Shown here: positions 43,487-49,747 of the stretch, piece after piece
How the letters are laid out: each line of letters opens with the position of its first letter
Numbering within the stretch: the first letter of the stretch is position 1
Source: Ponticaulis koreensis DSM 19734
GTDB taxonomy: Bacteria; Pseudomonadota; Alphaproteobacteria; Caulobacterales; Hyphomonadaceae
NCBI RefSeq assembly: GCF_000420665.1
Contig: NZ_ATVJ01000001.1
Coordinates: 682,001 to 746,000 of the forward strand
Length of the DNA: 64,000 bases
Reading direction: 5' to 3'
Program-made: the position numbers and the translations under genes
The notes under the pieces: model-generated
Told to the model about the DNA's origin: nothing
Seen by the model: only the letters and a program-made list of their open reading frames with translations
Database searches by the model: none

Positions 43487-43725
43487 TATACTTTCGGCTT
43501 TCCATCGAACGGAGAATTCCATTTCAGCCTGCGATCTAAGTAATCAACCATAGATGGCGTGAGGAATTCAGTTTGTCCCATTGGTACAATCACGTACCCA
43601 TTTGGAGATGTAATTTCTATGAAGGGCGTAAAGTCACAGACACCACTTTGACAAACAAATCCTTGTTTGGCGGCCTCGGCCATATACTGGCCTAGTGTGG
43701 GGTGACCGCCAAAGGGAAATGCCAT
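43486..43725 (-). CDS. Passenger gene: 79-residue hypothetical protein
   Basis: This soluble protein contains two Cys (FVCQSGVCDF) and a beta-rich middle (IEITSPNGYVIVPMG). No transmembrane segment or known motif is seen. It lies 11 bp after the HicB-like gene and overlaps the following membrane-protein gene by one base, so the three genes are probably co-transcribed. I do not recognise the family. Confidence 0.5.
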   Translation of the reverse strand: MAFPFGGHPTLGQYMAEAAKQGFVCQSGVCDFTPFIEITSPNGYVIVPMGQTEFLTPSMVDYLDRRLKWNSPFDGKPKV

Positions 43726-43736
43726 TCAATCTAACC

Positions 43737-44039
43737 TTATGCAGCGGAAGCCATTTCTACCGCTAATTCAGGCAGCTTGAATCTGTCAATGGGGTGATCA
43801 TTCTCAAGGCTCATCCACAAGTCGAAATATTCTTGTGGTGCAGCATCGATACCGCTTAAAGGGGTATCGTCTTGGCGACCATGACTTTTCTCAAGTTCCA
43901 ACATCACGACGCACTCAAAGCGTTTCTTCAGGGTGTCGAAGTCGTTCGCTTGAACGCATATGTCGCGCTCAATAGCTTGCGCAACAAACACGTCACCTTC
44001 TTTAAAGGTCAGAACACGAAGTCCAAGTTGTGTTTGCAT
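43737..44039 (-). CDS. Passenger gene: HicB-like protein
   Basis: This 100-residue protein begins with a strand-loop-strand pattern (LRVLTFKEGDVFVAQAIERD, then a helix DFDTLKKRFECVVMLELEK) resembling the partial RNase H fold of HicB antitoxins. There is no HicA toxin beside it. The start at 44039 has GGGAGA 6 nt upstream; a longer reading to 44078 is unlikely. It could be a solitary HicB-like regulator or a degenerate remnant. The fold assignment is by pattern only. Confidence 0.55.
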   Translation of the reverse strand: MQTQLGLRVLTFKEGDVFVAQAIERDICVQANDFDTLKKRFECVVMLELEKSHGRQDDTPLSGIDAAPQEYFDLWMSLENDHPIDRFKLPELAVEMASAA

Positions 44040-44170
44040 TATGCTCTCCCGTTTCACAGCGTGCGCTGATGCGCACAATTTCCACGAGTGTCAACTCATC
44101 CTGTGGAAATTATATTAACGAGAGAAGCACGTAAATGTTTCTTATGGCAAGCAAGAGTCACACTTTTGGT

Positions 44171-44449
44171 TTAAGATTCTTCACCTGAGTCAAGCATGGA
44201 GTCTGCCAATAAATCCAAACATTGCAGCATAAACGCAGCTGAAAATGTCCCGCGTGCTATTTTGTTTTCAAGGCCACGAGCCGTTATGTCAATTCCCGCG
44301 TCATTTAGCTTTTCGGAAAGCGTCGCATATTCTGTTCCAATGGCGTCGCGAAGCATTGCTTTCGCTTTCTCCTGATACTTAGCCTCAAGCTGTACCCGTT
44401 CCGCCTGACGCTCCTTACGGATTGGCGGCGCGCTTTTCGTCAGTGTCAT
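44171..44449 (-). CDS. Passenger gene: DUF6471-like DNA-binding protein (candidate repressor)
   Basis: This 92-residue protein has a basic N-terminus followed by a region with TEYATLSEKLNDAGIDI and GLENKIARGTFSAAFMLQCL. This pattern fits DUF6471, a helix-turn-helix-like domain. The ATG at 44449 follows AGAGG at 5 nt. It is divergent from the transposase and their promoters share operator-like palindromes, so an autoregulating repressor role is attractive. That role is inferred from position only. Confidence 0.62.
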   Translation of the reverse strand: MTLTKSAPPIRKERQAERVQLEAKYQEKAKAMLRDAIGTEYATLSEKLNDAGIDITARGLENKIARGTFSAAFMLQCLDLLADSMLDSGEES

Positions 44450-44464
44450 GCTCACCTCTAAAAA

Positions 44465-44480
44465 TCATCATTTATGGTGA
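44465..44480. promoter_or_regulatory. Operator-like site at the DUF6471-like gene promoter
   Basis: TCATC-ATTTAT-GGTGA is one mismatch from the TCACC-N6-GGTGA form. It overlaps the -10 edge of the minus-strand promoter of the DUF6471-like gene. Confidence 0.5.
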
Positions 44481-44518
44481 TATAACACTTGACCGGCCTA
44501 TCTCAAAGCCTCATATTT
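44479..44518. promoter_or_regulatory. Overlapping divergent promoters (transposase and DUF6471-like gene)
   Basis: Plus strand: TTGACC at 44489, 17-18 nt, then CATATTT near 44512. Minus strand: TTGAGA (44501-44506), 16 nt, TATATC (44479-44484). The two -35 elements lie within 12 bp. The TTG at 44489 is therefore better read as a -35 element than as a start codon. Confidence 0.5.
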
Positions 44519-44521
44519 AAA

Positions 44522-44537
44522 TCACCAAAAACGGTGA
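44522..44537. promoter_or_regulatory. Operator-like site at the transposase promoter
   Basis: TCACC-AAAAAC-GGTGA (extended arms AATCACC/GGTGATT) sits at the predicted transcription start and just before the transposase ATG. It would be a strong repressor site and also overlaps the ribosome-binding region. Confidence 0.65.
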
Positions 44538-44539
44538 TT

Positions 44540-45493
44540 ATGATGGCTCAACACTTTCTTCTCTCTCCAGCGGCTAAAACGCTCTCACTCGTTCAGGTTC
44601 TTCGTATGTCAGAAGAGGCCGCCCGTGAGGCGTTCCGTAAAGTTCGCTGGCCTGAGACAAATGGCGAGCCAGTTTGCCCTGCATGTGGTTGTGTCGATCA
44701 CTACGACCTTAAAACCCGTAAAGTCTGGAAGTGCAAAGCCTGCTCTAAGCAGTTCTCTGAAACATCTGGCACAGTCTTCCATAGCCGCAAACTACAAATC
44801 CGCGATATTCTGGGCGCTATCGCAGTCTTTATAAATGGCGCTAAGGGCTACAGCGCTCTCCAGCTTTCCCGTGATCTTTGCGTCGATTACAAAACGGCTT
44901 TCGTGCTTCTGCATAAAGTCCGTGAAGCGATAGCTCAAGCCCGTGACGCTGGCGCTCTTAAGGGTGACGTAGAAATTGATGGCGCATATTTCGGCGGCTA
45001 CGTTAAGCCTGCGAATAAACGTGAAGATCGCAAGGACCGTCGCAAGAAGATCAACCAGTCTGGCAAGCGTCAGGTTGTTATTGCGATCCGTGAACGTGGT
45101 GGCCGTACACTCACATTCGTTCGTAAGTCGGAAGCAGAGGGCGTTGCTCTGGCGTCGCAAACGATTGCGAAAGGCTCAACTGTACACGCTGATGAAGCTG
45201 CTCACTGGGACAAGCTCGCTGCTCGCTTTCCTACTAAGCGTATCAATCACCAGATTGCGTACAGCATGGAAGGCGCTTGCACGAACCAAGCGGAAAGCTT
45301 CTTCTCCCGCCTCCGTCGCGCCGAGATCGGCACGCATCACCATGTATCTGGCGATTACCTCGGCCTGTACGCGGAAGAAATGGCTTGGCGTGAAGACGCT
45401 CGCCGCAATTCAAACGGTGATCAGTACGCTATGGCTCTCAGTGCTGTCGGCATAGCTGGCAAGTCAGAGCGCATGTGTGGATACTGGCAATAA
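44540..45493 (+). CDS. tnp: ISXO2-like IS1595-family transposase
   Basis: This 317-residue enzyme catalyses movement of the element. It has an N-terminal zinc ribbon (CPAC at 46-49 and CKAC at 65-68) and a helical DNA-binding region. An ISXO2-like catalytic domain follows with Asp147 (EIDGAYFGG) and Asp218 (HADEAAHW). The TNQAESFFSRLRR segment (Asn249, Glu252) corresponds to the third catalytic motif of the family. No frameshift or stop is present, so it may be active. ATG 44540 is chosen over the TTG at 44489, which fits a -35 element. A terminator follows 2 bp after the stop. Confidence 0.94.
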   Translation: MMAQHFLLSPAAKTLSLVQVLRMSEEAAREAFRKVRWPETNGEPVCPACGCVDHYDLKTRKVWKCKACSKQFSETSGTVFHSRKLQIRDILGAIAVFINGAKGYSALQLSRDLCVDYKTAFVLLHKVREAIAQARDAGALKGDVEIDGAYFGGYVKPANKREDRKDRRKKINQSGKRQVVIAIRERGGRTLTFVRKSEAEGVALASQTIAKGSTVHADEAAHWDKLAARFPTKRINHQIAYSMEGACTNQAESFFSRLRRAEIGTHHHVSGDYLGLYAEEMAWREDARRNSNGDQYAMALSAVGIAGKSERMCGYWQ

Positions 45494-45495
45494 GA

Positions 45496-45522
45496 AAAGA
45501 GGCGAACGCCGTTCGCCTCTTT
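45496..45522. terminator. Bidirectional terminator after the transposase
   Basis: A perfect 12-bp stem (AAAGAGGCGAAC with GTTCGCCTCTTT) and 3-nt loop, with A-rich sequence to the left. It separates the convergent transposase and 103-residue genes and isolates the two transcription units. Confidence 0.88.
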
Positions 45523-45529
45523 GTGATTA

Positions 45530-45841
45530 CTAAATCAGATAAGAGCGCAAATGATCGCGCCCACGATCGGTGATGGCCAAGCCATCAGGAATGGACTTCA
45601 AGAACCCCTTCCTGATGAGGCTTGATGGGCCATTCCGGTGGCAATTAATGTTGCGAACACGTTGCTCCCACATCAATTCCATTGGCCTTGTTTGCGAGGG
45701 TTCGTAGTCCCGCGTTGTCAATCGAATCTGATTTGGGATTACATCAATCAATTCTCGATAAGTCGCCGCGCCATGTGGCAGTTCATCCAGAATTCGAAGA
45801 GTAGTTTGCGCAAGTTCGCGCTCGGTCGTAACCGTTTTCAT
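45530..45841 (-). CDS. Passenger gene: winged-helix-like protein
   Basis: This 103-residue protein has a helix-rich start (RELAQTTLRILDELPHG) and a C-terminal segment (LIRKGFLKSIPDGLAITDRG) reminiscent of winged-helix domains such as the Mrr N-terminal type. It has no nuclease residues. I prefer the ATG at 45841, which has GGGGA 4 nt upstream, over the ATG 5 codons earlier. A strong hairpin lies just upstream of it. The function is unknown, and a DNA-binding role is a guess. Confidence 0.55.
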   Translation of the reverse strand: MKTVTTERELAQTTLRILDELPHGAATYRELIDVIPNQIRLTTRDYEPSQTRPMELMWEQRVRNINCHRNGPSSLIRKGFLKSIPDGLAITDRGRDHLRSYLI

Positions 45842-46182
45842 ACTTTCCCCTTGCATTAAGGGGGCAGAGGTGATTCTATCACCCCTGCCGGTTTATAGGT
45901 TGATCTAAAAGCCCGCATTAAGGCCGCGTCTCGTATCAGGAGCGCGGTCTTCGTCGTTTTAAGCTCGTCACGTGCTGCGCAGCATCACAACGCTAGAGCT
46001 AATCCGGTATCGTCATAACTACTCCTTTCTGCCTGAGGCGAATCTTGCCTCGAAAGTATCATTGCGAGGCATTGAGCAATGAGTCAAGCGCTTCTTGCTT
46101 GCATTTTGAGCAACTGAAGAAGTAAGTGTTGCATTTTTTGATAAACGGACATAAGAAGAACAAGCCTTTCCGGAGATTCTTT
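45842..46182. other. Passenger intergenic region with hairpins and short direct repeats
   Basis: About 340 bp with no listed gene. It includes a near-perfect 12-bp hairpin (45863-45889), a TGCCTCG-N12-CGAGGCA inverted repeat (46046-46071) and TTGCATTTT repeated 30 bp apart (46099 and 46129). It is likely to hold divergent promoters and regulatory sites. A small RNA cannot be excluded. Confidence 0.45.
45863..45889. promoter_or_regulatory. Hairpin containing inverted half-sites
   Basis: GGCAGAGGTGAT and ATCACCCCTGCC pair with one mismatch around a 3-nt loop. The half-sites GGTGA and TCACC occur here in the reverse order to the operator form, 20 bp upstream of the 103-residue gene. Confidence 0.4.
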
Positions 46183-47073
46183 ATGTCAAATTCACTTGAG
46201 GCCGAAAAATCCACTCGGCAATCCAGCCCAAGATTTCCGTTCATTTCGCTTGCAAAGGCAATCGAGAGACTCGAAGAGCTGCGACAAGCTGCAAATTTCG
46301 GCTATGCGCCGGTTGCTGAAGTTCGCAAGGTATGGGGATATGCACCTAAAAGTAGCGGCGGCGATCAAACTCATGCGGCGCTTCGCTATTACGGATTGAT
46401 CGAAGAAACGGGCACTGGCGCTGCCCGAAGGGTTAAAATTTCCGACTTGGGGGCAAAATACCTCAGGGATGAACGTCCAGACGTCCAAGAAGAGTTGCGG
46501 CGGCAGATGGTTCAAATGCCAACGGCCATGAAAAAGCTCTGGGAATTGTGGAAGAAAGACATTCCTAGTGATGCTATTGCGCGCAGTATCTTGAAGAACG
46601 ATCTTGGATACTCGGATACCGCAGCTAACCAAATATTATCTGTTTATCGTGACAATTTGGTGTATTTCTCGTCCCCATCTTCTGCTAAACTTCATCCTCA
46701 AAAGCAACCCATTGAGGAGCAACCCAATGACTTTAATGAACCGTTTACGCTTGACGTCAAGGTGGGGGATTGGGTCCAATACGCACCGGGTGGCGTTCTC
46801 CAGTTTGATAAGCCAAAAAAAGTCAGCTGGGTTGGTGACGGTTACTGCCGAGTGGAGGGCAGTATGACGGGACTTCCTCTTGCCGACATCGAGTCGGCCA
46901 AGCAATCTGTTAATGAGCTAAATGAGGAGCCAAAATCAGAAGATCCACCTTGGGAGGTTCTTCTGAGCGGCAAGCGCTTGCAGATTACAGCAGATGTAGA
47001 CCGAAAAAGCCTGCAAAAACTCAAGCAAGTTCTTAACAAGTACGAAGAGATTTTGGACCTGATGGGAGATTAA
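46183..47073 (+). CDS. Passenger gene: 296-residue winged-helix-like protein
   Basis: The N-terminal half (residues 15-110) has the pattern of a family common on mobile elements: FISLAKAIERLEELRQAAN, then HAALRYYGLIEETGTGAARR, reading as paired winged-helix units. The middle has a helix-rich GYSDTAANQILSVYRDNL. The C-terminal part has a short beta-domain (VGDWVQYAPGGVLQFDKPK) and a coiled coil. The start at 46183 has GGAG 7 nt upstream; the longer reading is rejected. Its last 4 bp overlap the 3' end of the convergent right-end gene. The role is unknown. Confidence 0.65.
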   Translation: MSNSLEAEKSTRQSSPRFPFISLAKAIERLEELRQAANFGYAPVAEVRKVWGYAPKSSGGDQTHAALRYYGLIEETGTGAARRVKISDLGAKYLRDERPDVQEELRRQMVQMPTAMKKLWELWKKDIPSDAIARSILKNDLGYSDTAANQILSVYRDNLVYFSSPSSAKLHPQKQPIEEQPNDFNEPFTLDVKVGDWVQYAPGGVLQFDKPKKVSWVGDGYCRVEGSMTGLPLADIESAKQSVNELNEEPKSEDPPWEVLLSGKRLQITADVDRKSLQKLKQVLNKYEEILDLMGD

Positions 47074-47531
47074 TCCGCCACTCGCCACAGCTTATAAGGC
47101 CCGTTAGCGTCGTGATTTGTGGTCTGGCCGCACCCTTCAATCAGGCCTTGATTGACGCAAGTCTTTATACAGGCACCGATACGCTTCCTTATTGTATTGA
47201 GCGTTGCTTCATCGGCAGACAGGCCACGATCCTTTACCCACAGTTCGGTAATCTGGCGCGAGGTCATAGGCTCTGGCGACTCCCTCAGAGTGTTCAGCAC
47301 AAAGCGTTTCACTGAACCCTTCTCGGCCCTGTGCTTGGTCACGTACTGCTTTATTTGGTACGTGTCCGCGTTTGGATCAAAGAGCCGGATAGCAGCGTCG
47401 AGGTGGTCTATATCGCACGTGAGTTTCTTGATCTCCGCTTTGTATTTTTCGCGAAGGTCCATAAGCTCTTTGTGTTTGGCGACTAGGCCAGATACCGTGT
47501 TAGGGCGTTCGTATTTAGTATCATTTTGCAT
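47070..47531 (-). CDS. Passenger gene: coiled-coil winged-helix-like protein (right end)
   Basis: This 153-residue protein has an N-terminal coiled coil (LVAKHKELMDLREKYKAEIK and DIDHLDAAIRLFDP), a linker and a C-terminal winged-helix-like domain (SVKRFVLNTLRESPEPMTSR with later TIRKRIGACIKTCVNQGLI). I believe this architecture is widespread beside ISXO2-like transposases, but I cannot check it here. The promoter may produce a leaderless message. Two operator-like palindromes lie upstream, one of them in the terminal repeat. Confidence 0.65.
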   Translation of the reverse strand: MQNDTKYERPNTVSGLVAKHKELMDLREKYKAEIKKLTCDIDHLDAAIRLFDPNADTYQIKQYVTKHRAEKGSVKRFVLNTLRESPEPMTSRQITELWVKDRGLSADEATLNTIRKRIGACIKTCVNQGLIEGCGQTTNHDANGPYKLWRVAD

Positions 47532-47537
47532 GGGGCG

Positions 47538-47565
47538 ATTATCACCAAAAACGGTGATAAATCAA
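47538..47565 (-). promoter_or_regulatory. Promoter of the right-end gene
   Basis: Minus strand: TTGATT, 16 nt, GATAAT, which is close to the sigma-70 consensus. The -10 ends only 6 nt before the ATG, so transcription would begin at or next to the start codon. Confidence 0.5.
47542..47557. promoter_or_regulatory. Operator-like site between -35 and -10 of the right-end gene
   Basis: TCACC-AAAAAC-GGTGA, identical over its 16 bases to the transposase operator-like site. Its place inside the promoter spacer is typical of a repressor site. Confidence 0.65.
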
Positions 47566-47599
47566 TCACCAAATTTGGTGAGTTTGCTCCATAATGCCG
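47564..47599 (-). repeat. Right terminal inverted repeat
   Basis: Exact reverse complement of the left 36-bp repeat, followed by the second copy of the 8-bp duplication. It also supplies an ATG in frame with the comM 3' half. Confidence 0.95.
47566..47581. promoter_or_regulatory. Operator-like palindrome in right terminal repeat
   Basis: TCACCAAATTTGGTGA, the same 16-bp palindrome as at the left end. It starts at the first base after the -35 element of the right-end gene. Confidence 0.7.
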
Positions 47600-48223
47600 G
47601 AATTTCCAACACAGGTTCTGGAGGCGCTACGCCAACCACTCGAAACCGGCGATGCGGTGATTTCCCGCGCCAACCGTCACGTCAGATACCCGGCCCGCTT
47701 CCAGTTGATCGGCGCGATGAATCCGTGCCGGTGCGGCGGCGGTCCGGCAGAAGGCAATTGCCGTAAAAAGCCGAAATGCCTGCAGGATTATCAGGGGCGG
47801 TTATCAGGCCCCTTCCTCGACAGGATTGATCTCTTCTGTGACGTTCCACCTGTTACCGTCGCCGATCTTAATCTGCCACCACCTGTAGAGGGCACTAAAG
47901 AAGTAGCAGCCCGTGTTCTAAAAGCACGCCGCATTCAGGCTGAACGGTTTGCAGACATGGAGCATGACACCCGCGCGGTAAATGCCGACCTCTCCTCAAA
48001 GCAGATTGAAGAGGTTTGTGTTCTGGATGATGCCAGCCGGAAACTTCTAACCGATGCAGCTGAGCGGTTCTCCCTGTCCGCCCGCGCGTATCACCGCGTT
48101 CTGAAACTTGCCCGCACGATTACTGATCTTGATGGCGAACGAAATATTGCCCGCCATCATCTGGCTGAGGCACTGACCTATAGATGGCGTGATCCTGCTG
48201 TTTCGTCGCTTTTAACGGCGTAA
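47594..48223 (+). pseudogene. comM: comM 3' half, separated by a transposon
   Basis: This segment encodes the remaining part of ComM: MPEFP (the first residues from the terminal repeat and duplication), then TQVLEALRQPLETG, the GAMNPCRCG motif with its cysteines, sensor elements (LSGPFLDRIDLF) and the C-terminal lid helices. In the uninterrupted gene it would follow codon 304 directly and give about 508 residues, normal for YifB/ComM. The ATG at 47594 is provided by the transposon end and lacks a ribosome site, so expression of this fragment is doubtful. Confidence 0.92.
47600..47607. repeat. 8-bp target-site duplication (right copy)
   Basis: GAATTTCC, the same as the left copy at 42992-42999, immediately outside the right terminal repeat. 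Confidence 0.92.
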
Positions 48224-48277
48224 TCATATCTCTGTGCGAGAACCTGTTTCGGGATATCCGATCGGGACAAGAGAGAT

Positions 48278-49747
48278 ATGAGCGAAGCTGAAACGCAACC
48301 AATCGAGCAGCGCTTTCTGGCATCAGTCAGCCACGAAATCAGAACGCCTCTGAACGGTATTCTGGGCATGGCCTCTCTTCTGGCCGAGACCGAGCTCACG
48401 CCTGCGCAAGCTGATTATGTCTCTGCCATTCGCCGAAGCGGCGCGCGTCTGCTCGATCTCCTCAATAATGTGCTCGACTATGCGCGCATGGATGCAGCGG
48501 GCGTTGAGCTTGAAACAGCTGAAACCGATATTCGCGGTCTGGCGCAGGATGTGGTGGAGCTTCTCAGCCCGCGCGCGCACGAAAAGGGCATTGATGTCTG
48601 CGTCCGCGGGGCAGGCGATCTTCCTGAGAAGGTGGTTCTGGATGATGGCCGTGTCCGGCAGATCCTGTTCAACATTGTCGGCAACGCGATCAAATTTACC
48701 GAAAAGGGCGGCGTACTCGTTGATCTTTCAACGCTGAAAGACAAAGAACTCTGCATCGATATCATTGATTCTGGTCCCGGCCTGACCGATGAAGCGCAGG
48801 CGCGCCTGTTCAATGCGTTCGAACAGGCAGAAGCTGGCCATCGCGGCATTGATGGCGGCGTGGGCCTTGGTCTCACCATTGTGAACCACCTGGTCGAAGC
48901 CATGAATGGCAGCGTGACGATTACCAGCGCGCCGGGCATTGGCGCCCGTTTCAGAATTCTTCTGCCGCTCAACATTGCTGCCGAGGCCAGACCGGCCGAA
49001 CGCGCAGGCCAGCCAAAGCGCATCGGCCTTGCAGGCATGTCCACGCCGCTAATGCTGTCTCTTGCTTCGATGGCGGATGCCGCGGGCCACACCATTCTTA
49101 CCGAAGCAGACGGCAACGAGGTTGATATCTGGCTGGCTGATGCCCGCCTTCCACCAAGTGAACTGAAACGCCTCGGAAACTCGGCACCTGTCATTGCCCT
49201 GATCCGCCCGGAAGACCGCGATCACATTGAAAACCTTCGCGCCAATGGATGCGCGGGGTATCTGATGCGTCCGGTGCGTGAGACTTCGCTTATGGAACGC
49301 CTCGCGGTTTCAGGCAGCGCCGCAGAGCAAGAGGCCACCGAACAAACAAGCCAGTTCGAGACAGGCCGGATCCTGATCGCTGACGACAATGCGGTGAACG
49401 CGCTTCTGGCGACGCGAGTTCTTGAAAAAGCAGGCCATGCCTGTACGACGGCCGCCACCGGCGCCGAAGCGCTCGAAGCGGTCCAGTTCTCTCATTTTGA
49501 TGTCATTCTCATGGACCTTCGTATGCCCGTCATGGACGGTTATGAAGCAATGAGACAAATCAGAGCCCTGCCCGGCGCTGAAAAAAATAACACTCCGATC
49601 ATTGCGATTTCTGCTGAAATCAATCCAGATGTTGAAAAAGCCGCGAAAGCCGCGGGTGCAGATGCCGTCGCGGCCAAACCGCTCGACGCCCATACGCTCC
49701 GCTCGATCGTGGACCGCTGGACTGACAGGCAGAAGGCGCAGACATGA
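48278..49747 (+). CDS. Soluble hybrid histidine kinase (ShkA-like)
   Basis: This 489-residue cytosolic protein has no sensor or membrane domain. A DHp domain carries the H-box SHEIRTPLNG (His19), and the ATPase has N-box VGNAIKF and G-box GVGLGLTI. A degenerate receiver lies around 250-345 without the phospho-acceptor Asp, and a full receiver carries Asp413 (LMDLRMP). This is the same order as Caulobacter ShkA, where c-di-GMP binds the pseudo-receiver. The Tyr/Arg-containing GYLMRPVRETSL could be part of that site. The comM neighbourhood is consistent, but orthology is inferred. Confidence 0.8.
   Translation: MSEAETQPIEQRFLASVSHEIRTPLNGILGMASLLAETELTPAQADYVSAIRRSGARLLDLLNNVLDYARMDAAGVELETAETDIRGLAQDVVELLSPRAHEKGIDVCVRGAGDLPEKVVLDDGRVRQILFNIVGNAIKFTEKGGVLVDLSTLKDKELCIDIIDSGPGLTDEAQARLFNAFEQAEAGHRGIDGGVGLGLTIVNHLVEAMNGSVTITSAPGIGARFRILLPLNIAAEARPAERAGQPKRIGLAGMSTPLMLSLASMADAAGHTILTEADGNEVDIWLADARLPPSELKRLGNSAPVIALIRPEDRDHIENLRANGCAGYLMRPVRETSLMERLAVSGSAAEQEATEQTSQFETGRILIADDNAVNALLATRVLEKAGHACTTAATGAEALEAVQFSHFDVILMDLRMPVMDGYEAMRQIRALPGAEKNNTPIIAISAEINPDVEKAAKAAGADAVAAKPLDAHTLRSIVDRWTDRQKAQT

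Larger units (their letters stand above)
43000..47599 (+). mobile_element. IS1595-family (ISXO2-like) transposon with passenger genes
   Basis: A 4600-bp insertion bounded by perfect 36-bp inverted repeats and an 8-bp direct duplication, the usual duplication length for IS1595 elements. It encodes one transposase of the ISXO2-like type on the plus strand and eight passenger genes. These are a small gene and four short minus-strand genes on the left, and a minus-strand winged-helix-like gene, a 296-residue winged-helix-like gene and a coiled-coil gene on the right. The family is known to include transposons with passengers, but I cannot match this set to a named element. The intact ends, duplication and transposase indicate recent, possibly active insertion. 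Confidence 0.92.

Noticed and set aside
43737-44039. HicAB toxin-antitoxin pair
   Set aside because: Only a HicB-like protein is seen; no HicA-like double-stranded RNA-binding partner is nearby.
44489-44540. TTG start for the transposase, 17 codons upstream
   Set aside because: It coincides with a -35-like TTGACC and the added residues are not typical of the family; ATG 44540 is better.
45530-47531. Possible restriction or defence system in the transposon
   Set aside because: The winged-helix-like proteins have no nuclease, methylase or ATPase motifs, so there is no support beyond gene position.
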